A DNA stretch of 64,000 nt from Vreelandella halophila (GTDB taxonomy: Bacteria > Pseudomonadota > Gammaproteobacteria > Pseudomonadales > Oleiphilaceae), in assembly GCF_019903425.1 (NCBI RefSeq), contig NZ_JACHUZ010000011.1, forward strand, positions 93,682 through 157,681. Reading direction: 5' to 3'. Shown here piece by piece: positions 9,471 through 18,697 of this stretch (the stretch's first letter is position 1; each line of letters starts with the position of its first letter). A model generated the notes under the pieces. The model did not search any database. It was not told where the DNA came from and saw only the letters and a list, made by a program, of their open reading frames with translations. Both the position numbers and the translations under genes were made by a program.

Positions 9471-11411
9471 TCAGAACTCTTCCCATTCACCGTCATCCCC
9501 GGAGGCTTCCGCCTGGCCGGCGGCACTGCCTGCTGGCGCGCCTGAGGCGTTATTGCCCCTGCTGGCCGCAGCTCCCTGAGCGGGCCTTGCACCTGAACCC
9601 GCGCCGTTGTTGCCGCGCTGGGCAAGTGTGGAGCGCTGGTTCTGGGTTCCGGCGCCGGCATTCTGCTGCCGCTGACCGCCGGTGCTCCGGTTGCCACTGG
9701 ACGCCTGCTGGTTGCTGGCGCCGCTGTCACCGAAGAAGCTCATCAGGTCCACCAGGGACGTGGTCTGCTCATCCAGGGATTCAGAGGCCGCCGCCGCTTC
9801 CTCCACCAGTGCCGCGTTCTGCTGGGTGACCTCATCCAGCTGCGAGACGGCCTTGTTGATCTCGTCGATGCCCGAGGACTGCTGGTTGCTGGCTGCCGCA
9901 ATCTCGGCAATCTTGTCGGTGACCGTCTGAACCGAATTGATGATCTCGTTCAGGGTCTCGGTGGACTCGTCCACCAACTTGGTACCGTGCTCGACCTTCT
10001 CGCTGGAATCCTTGATCAGCTTCTTGATGTCCTTGGCGGCGGAAGCGCTGCGCTGGGCCAGGTTGCGGACCTCGGCAGCCACCACCCCGAAGCCGCGCCC
10101 GTGCTCACCGGCACGCGCCGCCTCGACGGCGGCGTTCAGGGCCAGAAGGTTGGTCTGGAAGGCGATCTCGTCGATGACGGTAATGATGTCGTTGATCTCG
10201 CTGGACGAGCTCTTGATCTCGCCCATGGCGTCCACCACCTGACGGGCGATCTCGCCGCCACGCTCGGCTTTTTCACGGGCCGCCGTGGCCAGCTGGTTGG
10301 ACTCCTGGGCGTTGTCCGCGTTCTGCTTCACGGTGGAGGTGATCTCCTCCATGGATGAGGCAGTCTCTTCCAGTGAGCTGGCCTGTTCCTCGGTGCGCTG
10401 GGACAGATCCTGGTTGCCCTGGGCGATCTCCTTGGCCGCCGAATTGATGTTGCCGGTGGCGTCGGTGATCTGCTCGACCGTATTGCGCAGCACGTCCACG
10501 GTTTCGTTGACGGCTTCCTGTAGGCGGCCGAAATCGCCCTCGAACTCGCCCTGCATCTTGTCGTGCAGGTTGCCGTCCGCCAGGTTCTTCATGACGCGGA
10601 TGACTTCCTGGGTGGGCCGCTGGGCGGCATCCACCACGTTGTTCACGTCCGCGCTCAGGTCCTTCACGAAGCCTTCGCTCATGGCGTCGGTATCCACCCG
10701 CTCGTCCAGCCGGCCCTCACGGACCTGGCTGATCATGTCCTTGAGCTCCGAGCGGACCCGCTCCTCATTCTCTTCGCGTTCGCGGTCCTCGGTCTGGTCG
10801 AACCATTCAATGGTGTTGCCGAGGAACTCGCCCTGTTCGTTTTCTTCGCCGGTGATGGCGATGGCAAGGCGTACCCGGCCAATGTCCACCGTGTCGTGTA
10901 TGGCGTCATTGCGAACCTTGTTCATCTGGCGGGCAATCGAGCGCAGCTGGGGGAAGGTATCCACCAGATCCTCGCCTTCCAGACCCCTGGCGCGGAAGCC
11001 CCGATTATCCTCGGCGATGTCGCGCTCGTAGTCGCGCAGCAGGTCCTGCATGCGCTCATTGAGGTAGTCGATACGGCCTTCTGAGTCCGTCGTCATCATC
11101 GCCGTGGTCGCGGTATGCAGGGCCAGCTTCATGCGCTGGAGGGCCTCGTATTCCGCCGGGTCAATGGTGACCTGGTTAGTCTGGTTGTTGCTGGCCATGG
11201 TCTTGCTCTCCCGTGACTCGGTCTGCTGTTTGTCTTGCGGTTCGGATGTCAGTGTTGATTCAGGTTCCGTCTCCGACGGTGTTCCACTGCTGTCGGAGGT
11301 ATTACCGCCGCCTTCCATCCATGCCAGCGGATCGTTGCCCAGTTTCTGCCGCCGGCCTCCGCCGCGGCGCCCGGAGCCGCCGTTGCGGTTACTGCGGTTG
11401 TTTTCGGCCAT
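9471..11411 (-). CDS. soluble methyl-accepting chemotaxis protein with PAS and HAMP-like domains
   Basis: A 646-residue chemoreceptor with no membrane segment, so it acts in the cytoplasm. From the N-terminus: a basic Gly/Asn-rich leader (residues 6-23) followed by DPLAWM (27-32); an acidic linker; a PAS-like sensor (about 85-190); one or two HAMP-like units (about 205-310, with [10 protein letters not shown] and [13 protein letters not shown]); the coiled-coil signalling domain with the hairpin tip [24 protein letters not shown]; a roughly 85-residue Gln/Asn/Gly/Ala linker; and the terminal pentapeptide EWEEF. The tail parallels GWEEF of P. aeruginosa Aer2/McpB in the equally ordered Che2 operon. 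The start overlaps the parA stop by one base. No heme ligand can be assigned by eye. Confidence 0.95.
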   Translation of the reverse strand: MAENNRSNRNGGSGRRGGGRRQKLGNDPLAWMEGGGNTSDSSGTPSETEPESTLTSEPQDKQQTESRESKTMASNNQTNQVTIDPAEYEALQRMKLALHTATTAMMTTDSEGRIDYLNERMQDLLRDYERDIAEDNRGFRARGLEGEDLVDTFPQLRSIARQMNKVRNDAIHDTVDIGRVRLAIAITGEENEQGEFLGNTIEWFDQTEDREREENEERVRSELKDMISQVREGRLDERVDTDAMSEGFVKDLSADVNNVVDAAQRPTQEVIRVMKNLADGNLHDKMQGEFEGDFGRLQEAVNETVDVLRNTVEQITDATGNINSAAKEIAQGNQDLSQRTEEQASSLEETASSMEEITSTVKQNADNAQESNQLATAAREKAERGGEIARQVVDAMGEIKSSSSEINDIITVIDEIAFQTNLLALNAAVEAARAGEHGRGFGVVAAEVRNLAQRSASAAKDIKKLIKDSSEKVEHGTKLVDESTETLNEIINSVQTVTDKIAEIAAASNQQSSGIDEINKAVSQLDEVTQQNAALVEEAAAASESLDEQTTSLVDLMSFFGDSGASNQQASSGNRSTGGQRQQNAGAGTQNQRSTLAQRGNNGAGSGARPAQGAAASRGNNASGAPAGSAAGQAEASGDDGEWEEF

Positions 11412-12178
11412 CAGCGCACTCTCCCCAATCTCAGATCCTCCACCAGGGCCGCGTAGTCGACGGCGCCGTTACTGGTGGCCTGGTACTCAAAAACCGTTCT
11501 GCCGAAGCCTGGCGCTTCCGCCAGGGCCGCGTTCTCCCGGATCGGCGTCTCCAGCAGCTGCCCGGGGAAATGGTTCACCAGGGTCTCCTGCACCTCGCGC
11601 GACAGTCGCCGCCGGGTCTGGAAGCGGGTCAGGACCAGCCACTTGCGGCTGGCCGCCTGCATCCGTTCCTCTACTTTCGCCAGGGTCTGCATCAGCGTGG
11701 ACAGCCCCTGTAGTGACAGGAAATCGCAGGCCACTGGTATCACCAGGTCATCGGCGGCCAGCAGGGCGTTCATCACCAGCAGGCCGGATGACGGCGGGCA
11801 GTCCATGACCACCCACTCGGGTGCTTCCGCCGCGCTTTCCGTTTCCAGTTCGTACAGCGCCTCGTTCAGCCACCAGCCGCGTTCCGGGCCGCCCTCGTCC
11901 AGGGTCTCGAAGCTGCGCAGGCCGGGGCCGGCGCAGACCACGTCCAGGTGTTCGCGAACGTTCTGGCGGTGATCAACCAGCCGTTCCTCGTTGAGCAGCA
12001 CCTGGTCCAGCCCGGCCCGGCGGTTGTCCGCGCCCAGGCTGGTGCCCATGTGCCCCTGCGGGTCCATGTCGATACCCAGGACCCGTTCACCCAGCCGCGC
12101 CATACCGTGGGCGAGGTGAACGCTGGTGGTGGTCTTACCCACGCCACCCTTCTGATTCAGGACTGCGACGGCGCGCAT
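11411..12178 (-). CDS. ParA/Soj-like ATPase embedded in chemotaxis operon
   Basis: A 255-residue ParA-family ATPase with the deviant Walker [10 protein letters not shown] (residues 10-18), the A' motif GIDMDPQGH and Walker [11 protein letters not shown]. It lies between cheW and the soluble receptor gene, with a one-base overlap to the latter, and has no parB or parS partner nearby, so it is not the chromosome-partition ParA. In Rhodobacter sphaeroides the ParA-like PpfA, encoded beside the soluble receptor TlpT, positions cytoplasmic receptor clusters on the nucleoid; Vibrio ParC does a related job for polar arrays. By position this protein probably places the cytoplasmic array; that is inference from context. 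Confidence 0.9.
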   Translation of the reverse strand: MRAVAVLNQKGGVGKTTTSVHLAHGMARLGERVLGIDMDPQGHMGTSLGADNRRAGLDQVLLNEERLVDHRQNVREHLDVVCAGPGLRSFETLDEGGPERGWWLNEALYELETESAAEAPEWVVMDCPPSSGLLVMNALLAADDLVIPVACDFLSLQGLSTLMQTLAKVEERMQAASRKWLVLTRFQTRRRLSREVQETLVNHFPGQLLETPIRENAALAEAPGFGRTVFEYQATSNGAVDYAALVEDLRLGRVR

Positions 12179-12181
12179 GGG

Positions 12182-12718
12182 TCAGTCACTGGCCCCGCCC
12201 ACCCCGGCGTCCTCGCCGAGCAGGCTGTCCACGTCCAGAACGATCACCATCTTGTCTTCCATGGTGGCCAGACCGCGGATGAAGTCCGTGCGGATCACGG
12301 TGCCGAACTCGGGCGGTGGCCGGAGCTGGTCCTCGTTGATGCCGTAGACCTCGGAAAGCGCATCCACGATCAGGCCCATGATCCGCTCGCGGTCGCCATG
12401 GATGACCTTGACCAGAACCACCACGGTGAACTGTGTGTACTCCAGCGTCTCCATGCCAAAGCGTTCGCGCAGGTCCACCACCGGCACGATGGTGCCGCGC
12501 ATGTTGATGACCCCCTTCACGTAGGGCGGGGTGTTGGGAATGGGCGTGGCGGTATCCCAGGCCCGGATTTCCTGGACCCGGAGGATGTCCACGCCGTATT
12601 CCTCATCTCCCAGTGTGAAGGTGAGGTATTGGTCGCCGTCGCCAACAGTGCCCTGGAGTGCAGCATCCTGCTGTGTCGTGGCGGTGCTGTTGGTCTTGTC
12701 GCTTGCGGATTCGCTCAT
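12182..12718 (-). CDS. cheW: chemotaxis coupling protein CheW
   Basis: CheW links receptors to the CheA kinase in chemosensory arrays. The 178-residue product has a 30-residue polar N-terminal tail and then a full CheW domain: YLTFTLGDEEYGVDILRVQEI, VKGVINMRGTIVPVVDLRERFG, and the C-terminal VLDVDSLL. It is somewhat longer than the usual 150-165 because of the tail. Its start overlaps the cheA stop by a single base, and parA follows after 3 bp, so translation is probably coupled along the operon. Confidence 0.96.
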   Translation of the reverse strand: MSESASDKTNSTATTQQDAALQGTVGDGDQYLTFTLGDEEYGVDILRVQEIRAWDTATPIPNTPPYVKGVINMRGTIVPVVDLRERFGMETLEYTQFTVVVLVKVIHGDRERIMGLIVDALSEVYGINEDQLRPPPEFGTVIRTDFIRGLATMEDKMVIVLDVDSLLGEDAGVGGASD

Positions 12719-14793
12719 CAGTTATTGGCTCCGTTCGTGAGCACTTCGTCGCGCGCCTGGGCCAGCTCCAGGAGTCCGGCAATGTCGAGGATCAGGGCCA
12801 CAGTGCCATTGCCGAGGATGGTTGCGCCGGCAAAGCCGGTCACTGGCCGGTAGTTGCTCTTGAGGCTCTTGATGACCACCTGCTGCTGGCCGAGGAGTTC
12901 GTCCACGTGCAGCCCGACGTAGCGGTCGTCCTCCTCGACCACCACCATCAGTTCATTCTCCAGGTCGCCACCCCCGGCCTCGTTGAACAGTTCCCGCAGG
13001 CGGATGATGGGGATGTAGTCGTCACGCCATTCGTAGAGTTCCGAGGTGCCGGCCATGCGCTTGATCTTGCCGCCCTGCATCTGCAGCGACTCCATGATCG
13101 AGATCAGCGGCACTACATAGACCTGGTCACCAACCCGGAACAGCTGCCCGTCAAGGATGGACAGGGTCAGCGGCAGGTGGATGGCGAAGCGCGTCCCCTT
13201 ACCCGGGGTGGAGTTCACCGTGATGTTGCCGCCCAGCGCCTTGATGTTGCGCTTGACCACGTCCATGCCCACGCCACGGCCGGAAACATCGGTGGCCTCA
13301 TCATGGGTGGACAGGCCGGGGTGGAAGATGAAATCGAACACCTGCTCGTCGGAGAGCTCCGCGCCGTTTTCCACCAGCCCCGCGTCGCGGGCCTTGTTGA
13401 GCAGCCTGTCGCGGCTTATGCCGCCGCCGTCATCGTTGATCTCGATCACGATGTAGCCGCCCTTGTGGTAGGCGTTCATCTCCAGGGTGCCGGTCTCCGG
13501 CTTGCCCAGTTCGACGCGTTTTTCCGGCGGCTCGATGCCGTGGTCCATGGCGTTGCGGACCAGGTGAACAAGCGGGTCAATGATCTTCTCCATCACCGTC
13601 TTGTCCAGCTCCGTCTCTTCGCCATTGAGCTGCAGATCTACCTTCTTGCCCAGCTGGCGCATCAAGTCATGGACCATGCGCGGCAGGCGTGAGTAGGCGA
13701 AGCTGATCGGCACCATGCGGATGCGCATGACGTTTTCCTGCAGCTCGCGGGTGTTGCGCTCGAGCTGGGCGAGGCCGTCCTGGAGCTTCTCCAGCCTGTC
13801 CATGGTGAAGTTCTCGCCCAGTTCGTTAAGCATGGACTGGGTGATGACCAGCTCACCGACCATGTCGATGAGGTTGTCGATCTTGCCGGTATCCACCCGG
13901 ATGGAGCTGCTGGTGCTGGCATTGCCGCCACCGCCACTCTGCTGGGCTGGTTTCTGTTGCTGGGTCTCATCCGCCACTTCCCCGGCGCCGGCCGCCTGGG
14001 ATTCAGGTGCTGTTTCCAGCTCCGTGGCAGCGGTATTCCCGCTAACAGGCTCCAGGGGGGCGATGGTCAGGGAACAGTCATCCTCGACCCACTCGAAAAC
14101 TTCTTCAATGGCCTCCCGCTGGACATCCCCATAAAGCTCAATGGTCCAGCTCAGGACACACTGTTCTGGATCCAGGTCGGGCAGGGCGGGGAGGCTGCTG
14201 CTGTCGCAACGCACCTGGATCTCCCCGAGTTCGCTCAGTTCCTCGAGCAGCCGCAACGGGTCGTTGCCGGTCATGAACAGATGGGGCTCAGGTGTGAAGC
14301 TGATTCGCCAGCCACCGCCGGGGCCGCTGCCGCCACCGCCGTTGCCTTCGTCAGCGCTGCCTGCGTCCTCGTGGGCACCAGCACTGTCGTCGCCATTGTC
14401 ACCATCGACCATGGCGGCCAGCCGGGTGGTGATGTCGGCGGCCTGCTCGGGGTCCGCCTCGCTGCCGTCACGCTCGGCCTGAAGCAGAGACCGAAGGCAG
14501 TCCACGGACTCCAGAAGAAGGTTGATCCCGTCGGTGGTAACCTCGCTTTCGCCTTCACGCAGGCGGTCAAGCAGTGTTTCGAGCTTGTGGGTCAGGTCGG
14601 TTACAGACGTCAGGCCGAAGGTCCCGGCGCCGCCTTTGATTGAGTGGGCGGCCCGGAAGATGTCGTTGAGCTGTTCCACGTCCGGCTCGCCGGCCGTCAT
14701 GTTGAGCAGGCCGTTTTCCATGTCGTCCAGTCCCTCGAAGCTTTCTTCGAAGAAGGTCTGCAGGAACTGGTTCATGTCGATGCTCATAGCCAC
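12718..14793 (-). CDS. cheA: chemotaxis histidine kinase CheA
   Basis: CheA autophosphorylates and passes phosphate to CheY and CheB. The 691-residue protein shows P1 with the phospho-accepting His50 (IFRAAHSIKGGAG), an acidic glycine-rich linker (about 130-165), a P2-like region (165-250), a Gln/Gly-rich linker, the P3 dimerisation helices (from about 295, VDTGKIDNLIDMVGELVITQS), the P4 kinase domain with N-box HLVRNAMDHGIEPPEKR and G-boxes DDGGGISRDRL and GRGVGMDVV, and the P5 CheW-like domain (about 560-690). All key residues are present. It is followed directly by cheW and preceded by cheY at 30 bp. Confidence 0.97.
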   Translation of the reverse strand: MAMSIDMNQFLQTFFEESFEGLDDMENGLLNMTAGEPDVEQLNDIFRAAHSIKGGAGTFGLTSVTDLTHKLETLLDRLREGESEVTTDGINLLLESVDCLRSLLQAERDGSEADPEQAADITTRLAAMVDGDNGDDSAGAHEDAGSADEGNGGGGSGPGGGWRISFTPEPHLFMTGNDPLRLLEELSELGEIQVRCDSSSLPALPDLDPEQCVLSWTIELYGDVQREAIEEVFEWVEDDCSLTIAPLEPVSGNTAATELETAPESQAAGAGEVADETQQQKPAQQSGGGGNASTSSSIRVDTGKIDNLIDMVGELVITQSMLNELGENFTMDRLEKLQDGLAQLERNTRELQENVMRIRMVPISFAYSRLPRMVHDLMRQLGKKVDLQLNGEETELDKTVMEKIIDPLVHLVRNAMDHGIEPPEKRVELGKPETGTLEMNAYHKGGYIVIEINDDGGGISRDRLLNKARDAGLVENGAELSDEQVFDFIFHPGLSTHDEATDVSGRGVGMDVVKRNIKALGGNITVNSTPGKGTRFAIHLPLTLSILDGQLFRVGDQVYVVPLISIMESLQMQGGKIKRMAGTSELYEWRDDYIPIIRLRELFNEAGGGDLENELMVVVEEDDRYVGLHVDELLGQQQVVIKSLKSNYRPVTGFAGATILGNGTVALILDIAGLLELAQARDEVLTNGANN

Positions 14794-14823
14794 TCCGGCC
14801 TGTGATTCCGGTGAATTCGGTGT

Positions 14824-15192
14824 TTACCGTACAACCTTGCGGACAGCGCCCATCAGTTTTTCCGGGTCAAAGGGTTTGACCAGCCAGCCGGTGGCACCGG
14901 CGGCCTTGCCTTCCTGCTTCTTTTCCGGAGCCGATTCCGTGGTCAGGAGCAGAAGTGGCGTGAACTTGTAGTTGGGCAGCTTTCGCAGTTCCTTGATCAG
15001 CGTGATGCCGTCCATATTGGGCATGTTCACGTCCGTGATCACCGCATCGAACTTCTGCTGTTTGGCTTTGTCCAGTGCGGCCTTGCCATCCGGTGCATCC
15101 ACCACGCTGTGGCCGTTCTGCTTGAGCGTGTGGGAAACCATCTGCCGCATCGAGGCGGAATCATCCACCGCGAGAATGTTTGCCATCGTCAA
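14824..15192 (-). CDS. cheY: chemotaxis response regulator CheY
   Basis: A single receiver domain of 122 residues. Landmarks are the acidic pair at VDDSASMRQM, phospho-acceptor Asp54 (ITDVNMPNMDG), the switch Thr in LLTTES and the conserved Lys in VKPFDPEKL. There is no output domain. In Che2/F7-type systems the CheY partner does not always act on the flagellar motor, so its target should not be assumed. An alternative ATG two codons downstream (15186, MANILAVDD) is equally plausible as the start. The gene lies 30 bp after the STAS gene and 30 bp before cheA. Confidence 0.95.
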   Translation of the reverse strand: MTMANILAVDDSASMRQMVSHTLKQNGHSVVDAPDGKAALDKAKQQKFDAVITDVNMPNMDGITLIKELRKLPNYKFTPLLLLTTESAPEKKQEGKAAGATGWLVKPFDPEKLMGAVRKVVR

Positions 15193-15222
15193 CTCCTTGC
15201 CGCTTTCGGCGTTTCAAAAAGG

Positions 15223-15495
15223 TCAGGCAGTTTCTATGCCAAGAAGGGATTCCGCTTCGGCCAGGCACGCAGGGCGGTTGCGCCACTGCCATTCACGGCC
15301 CTGCATCTCCGCCTGTCGGCGGAACGCCAGCAGGAGCTGGACGCCCGCAGTGTCGATCCGTTGGGTGTCGGTGCCGTCCAGGATGGGGGGGGCGTCCGCA
15401 TCGAGGGCGCTGGAAAGCTGCTGGTACAGCATGCCTGCCATGGAAATGTCCACTTGGCTTCCCAAGGCGACCGTATTGGCGGACTCTTCGTTCAT
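15223..15495 (-). CDS. STAS-domain protein heading the chemotaxis operon
   Basis: The 90-residue product is a single STAS domain: the core RIDTAGVQLLLAFRRQAEMQG carries the motif where anti-anti-sigma factors of the SpoIIAA type are phosphorylated, here with Thr in DTAG rather than Ser. Such proteins bind serine kinases or other STAS partners. No partner kinase is encoded nearby. A strong ribosome site (GGAGGT) precedes the ATG and it is the first gene of the minus-strand chemotaxis operon. Small STAS genes of this type are found next to cheY-cheA in other gammaproteobacteria; their role is poorly known. Confidence 0.85.
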   Translation of the reverse strand: MNEESANTVALGSQVDISMAGMLYQQLSSALDADAPPILDGTDTQRIDTAGVQLLLAFRRQAEMQGREWQWRNRPACLAEAESLLGIETA

Positions 15496-15795
15496 CCGGG
15501 TTTACCTCCGGTTTAAATGTTTATTGTAGCTACGGCACGTTACATCAGCGGGTTCAGCGTGAATCCGTTCACACTCCGCGTTATGACATCGTTTAACGGC
15601 CGGGCGCGCCAGAGCTTGAGCTGATCACCCATATCCGACTTTTGGAAGATTAGCAGGCGCATGCAATTCCTGCCCCTGTTGATGCATCAGTCATTTTGAA
15701 CAGGGCGCTCGAAATGTTCCGCTTTGATGGGGACGGGCCGCGCGCTAGTCTGCTCAGCAGTAACAGATCACACGCAACACCACAGGAGATGGAAA
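15496..15795. other. 300-bp divergent intergenic region between chemotaxis operon and wrbA
   Basis: This gap must hold the promoters of the minus-strand chemotaxis operon and of plus-strand wrbA. On the minus strand a TACAAT hexamer lies about 30 bp upstream of the STAS start, without a convincing -35 partner. I saw no FliA-type promoter consensus, so flagellar-class control is not evident. On the plus strand CAGGAG precedes wrbA. Nothing else could be assigned. Confidence 0.5.
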
Positions 15796-16395
15796 ATGGC
15801 GAAAGTACTGGTACTTTACTATTCGATGTACGGCCACATGGAAGACTTCGCGAACACCGTGGCCGAGGGGGCCGGCAGCGTTGATGGCGCCGAAGTGACG
15901 GTCAAGCGGGTTCCTGAGACCATAGACTCCGACGCCTTCGCGAACGCTGGCGGCAAGGCTGACCAGCAGGCGTCGGTGGCAACCCCGAACGAGCTGGCGG
16001 ATTATGACGCCATCCTTTTCGGCACGCCCACCCGCTTCGGCAACATGGCCGGTCAGATGCGGACCTTCATGGACCAGACCGGCGGGCTCTGGGCCAAGGG
16101 TGCGCTGTTCGGCAAGCTCGCCAGCGTGTTCGGTTCAACCGGTACCGGTGGCGGTGAGGAACAGACCCTGACCACCTTCTGGGTCACGCTGGCCCACCAT
16201 GGCATGACCATTGTGCCGATCGGCTATGGTACTGGAGAGCTGTTCGATATCTCCCAGCCCGGCGGCGGCACGCCCTATGGCGCCACCATGCTCGCCGGCG
16301 GTGACGGTTCCCGGCAGGCGGATGAGCGCGAGAAGGCCATTGCCCGGTTCCAGGGCAAGCATGTGGCGGAGCAGGCGGTGAAGCTGTTCGGCTGA
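15796..16395 (+). CDS. wrbA: NAD(P)H:quinone oxidoreductase, WrbA family
   Basis: A 199-residue flavodoxin-like FMN protein that reduces quinones by two electrons, protecting against redox cycling. The N-terminal FMN phosphate-binding loop reads [15 protein letters not shown], and the family segments [37 protein letters not shown] and [12 protein letters not shown] follow in order. Length matches E. coli WrbA (198). The ATG at 15796 gives the standard [10 protein letters not shown] start and has CAGGAG 7-8 bp upstream. It stands alone and is convergent with the pilus-type ATPase gene, from which a strong hairpin separates it. Confidence 0.96.
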   Translation: MAKVLVLYYSMYGHMEDFANTVAEGAGSVDGAEVTVKRVPETIDSDAFANAGGKADQQASVATPNELADYDAILFGTPTRFGNMAGQMRTFMDQTGGLWAKGALFGKLASVFGSTGTGGGEEQTLTTFWVTLAHHGMTIVPIGYGTGELFDISQPGGGTPYGATMLAGGDGSRQADEREKAIARFQGKHVAEQAVKLFG

Positions 16396-16403
16396 TTCAG
16401 GAA

Positions 16404-16424
16404 GGCCCCGGCAGAGCCGGGGCC
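16404..16424. terminator. GC-rich stem-loop between convergent wrbA and the PilB/GspE-like gene
   Basis: GGCCCCGGC at 16404-16412 and GCCGGGGCC at 16416-16424 form a perfect 9-bp stem with a 3-base loop, 9 bp after the wrbA stop. There is no T-run on either strand, so intrinsic termination is not certain, but the place between convergent genes suits a bidirectional terminator. Confidence 0.5.
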
Positions 16425-16444
16425 AGTGCGCGCTCGGCGCGCCC

Positions 16445-18211
16445 CTACCTCTGGCTTTCCGGAGTGACCCGCATCACTTCTTCAACAGTGGTCAGCCCTG
16501 CGGCCACTTTCTGGGCGCCGGACAGGCGCAGTGACATCATCCCCTGCCTGTAGGCTTCCCGTCGCAACTGGTTCACGTCGCAGTCAGCAGTGATCAGATC
16601 CTCGACCGCGCCCTCCACGGGCATGATCTCGTAGACTCCGGAACGGCCCAGGTAACCGGTATTGCGGCACTGCAGGCAGCCCACCGGCTCGCAGGGGTGT
16701 TCCGGAGTGGGCGCCTTCCAAGGTTTGGTGAGGGTTCGCCAGGCCTCGGTGTCGATGCTGCCTTCCGTCTTGCACCCGGTACACAGTGTCCGCACCAAGC
16801 GCTGGGCCATGACCCCGATCACGGTGGCACGGATCAGGTAGCTGGGCAGGCCCAGCTCAAGCAGCCGGGTGATGGCGCTGGGCGCATCGTTGGTGTGCAG
16901 GGTGGAGAGCACCAGGTGGCCGGTCAGCGCGCCCTGGACCGCCATGTCCGCGGTTTCCTGGTCGCGGATCTCGCCGATCATGATGATGTCCGGGTCCTGG
17001 CGCAGCAGCGCGCGCACGCCGTGGGCGAAGGTCAGGTCGATGCCGTGCTGCACCTGCATCTGGTTGAACGCCGGCTCCACCATCTCGATGGGGTCCTCGA
17101 TGGTGCAGATGTTCACGTCGTCCGAGGCCATCTGGCGCAGCGTGGAATAGAGGGTGGTGGTCTTGCCGGAGCCGGTAGGGCCCGTGACCAGGATGATGCC
17201 ATAGGGATTGTCGGTAATGCGCTGCCAGCGCTCACGATCATCCCGGGAGAAGCCCATCTGCTCAAAGGGCTTGAGCAGAACATCCGGGTCAAAGATCCGG
17301 AGAACCATCTTTTCGCCGAACGCGGTGGGCATGGTCGCGATGCGCAGCTCCACCTCGCTTTCGTCCTGTTTACGGGTCTTGATGCGGCCGTCCTGGGGGC
17401 GGCGCTTTTCGGCCACGTTCAGCCGGCCCAGGATCTTGAGGCGGCTGAGTACCGCAATGCCCACGTTGATCGGGAATTCGTAGACGGTGTGCAGGACGCC
17501 GTCGATGCGGAAGCGCACCTGGGACATTTCCCGGCGCGGCTCGATGTGGATGTCGCTGGCGCGCTGCTCAAAGGCATAGTGGAGCAACCAGTCCACGATG
17601 CTGACCACGTGCTGGTCGTTGGCGTCCGCCTTGCCATCGCTCAGGTCGAGCAGCTGCTCGAAGCTCTGGACGTGCTTGCTCGCATCCTCACCACCGGCTT
17701 TGCTGACGGAGTTGGCGAGCTGGTAGAACTCCACCGTGAAGCGGCGGATGGCGGCCGGATTGGCGACCACCGGTGTCACTGTCCGCCGGGTGATGTGTTC
17801 CAGGTTGCTGATCCACTCGCGCTGGAAGGGCTGGGTCGTGGCAACCTGGACCTCGTCGCGCGTGACCTTCACCGCCAGGATGCCGTTGCGCTGGGCGTAG
17901 GCGTAGGACATCACGTCCGCCACCGAGGGCACGTCCACCTTGAGCGGGTCGATGTGCACGTAGTCCAGCCCTGACCAGTGGGCCAGCCACTCCGTGAGGG
18001 TATCCAGGTACAGGAGCTTTCCGGTGGTGGCGTCCTGCAACTGGGCATCGGCCAGCATTTCCAGGGGATGCTTCTGGCCATCCGAGCCCAGGTTGGCGTT
18101 ACGGACGTCGCGGGCCTCCTCCTCGGTGATGCGCTCGTCCTGTACCAGGGCGTCGCAGACCTGGTGAAGGCTCAGTGGCTGGTCACGGCCGGGTTTCGGT
18201 GCCTTCGCCAT
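16445..18211 (-). CDS. PilB/GspE-family assembly ATPase
   Basis: A 588-residue hexameric ATPase of the type II secretion/type IV pilus family, which drives pilin assembly from the cytoplasmic side. An N-terminal domain (about 1-190) precedes the catalytic core: Walker A GPTGSGKTTT, the Asp box (ICTIEDPIE), Walker B (DPDIIMIGEIRDQETADMA), the His box (LVLSTLHTNDAPSAITRL), and a four-cysteine zinc site (CTGC and CLQC). The catalytic machinery is complete. No other pilus or secretion genes are adjacent, so whether it serves pili or secretion is open. A small membrane protein gene lies 19 bp upstream on the same strand. Confidence 0.93.
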   Translation of the reverse strand: MAKAPKPGRDQPLSLHQVCDALVQDERITEEEARDVRNANLGSDGQKHPLEMLADAQLQDATTGKLLYLDTLTEWLAHWSGLDYVHIDPLKVDVPSVADVMSYAYAQRNGILAVKVTRDEVQVATTQPFQREWISNLEHITRRTVTPVVANPAAIRRFTVEFYQLANSVSKAGGEDASKHVQSFEQLLDLSDGKADANDQHVVSIVDWLLHYAFEQRASDIHIEPRREMSQVRFRIDGVLHTVYEFPINVGIAVLSRLKILGRLNVAEKRRPQDGRIKTRKQDESEVELRIATMPTAFGEKMVLRIFDPDVLLKPFEQMGFSRDDRERWQRITDNPYGIILVTGPTGSGKTTTLYSTLRQMASDDVNICTIEDPIEMVEPAFNQMQVQHGIDLTFAHGVRALLRQDPDIIMIGEIRDQETADMAVQGALTGHLVLSTLHTNDAPSAITRLLELGLPSYLIRATVIGVMAQRLVRTLCTGCKTEGSIDTEAWRTLTKPWKAPTPEHPCEPVGCLQCRNTGYLGRSGVYEIMPVEGAVEDLITADCDVNQLRREAYRQGMMSLRLSGAQKVAAGLTTVEEVMRVTPESQR

Positions 18212-18217
18212 ACAGGA

Positions 18218-18598
18218 TCAACCCGTGCTGATGCCGGGGTTCCGTGGATCATGGCGCAGCTTGAACAGCGCTGCCACGAAGAACACCAGTGTCAGCACCA
18301 TCGGAATAACACTGGTCAGGGGCCACCCGTAAAGGTAGGAGCTGACCGACAGGGGCGCGAAGTAGATCATCATCATGAAGCAGGCCCAGATGTAGGTCAG
18401 ATTGCGGCCCCGGAGCAGCCCGGGCACAAAGATAAGCAGCGGCGCCAGCTTGATGATCAGGACAGCGGTCTTCGAGGCTTCAACCGGTTCCGGCCAGAAG
18501 GTGGTCAGGGCCAGGATGCCCATCAGGGCGAAGAAACTGGCGAGGCCGATCCAGTGGGCCAGGGGAAGGTCGGAGTAGCGGCGCGCGGTTTCGGTCAT
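18218..18598 (-). CDS. DUF2069 family small inner-membrane protein
   Basis: The 126-residue product has four hydrophobic segments (about residues 14-33, 45-62, 68-88 and 95-113) and the conserved short arginine-containing loop between helices 2 and 3 (LRGRNLTYIWACF) typical of the DUF2069 family of proteobacterial membrane proteins. The function of the family is unknown. The start at 18598 is chosen because it gives the short polar N-terminus of the family; the frame stays open upstream but that part shows no conserved features. It ends just before the PilB/GspE-like gene on the same strand, so the two may be co-transcribed. Confidence 0.82.
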   Translation of the reverse strand: MTETARRYSDLPLAHWIGLASFFALMGILALTTFWPEPVEASKTAVLIIKLAPLLIFVPGLLRGRNLTYIWACFMMMIYFAPLSVSSYLYGWPLTSVIPMVLTLVFFVAALFKLRHDPRNPGISTG

Positions 18599-18697
18599 TA
18601 CGGGCGGTTCACCTGAGCGGGCATGGATTACGGAGGCCGGTTTTGCCGTTACAATGTTTGATCCGGCTTTGCCCGTTACTCTATCAGGAGGTTGGCG

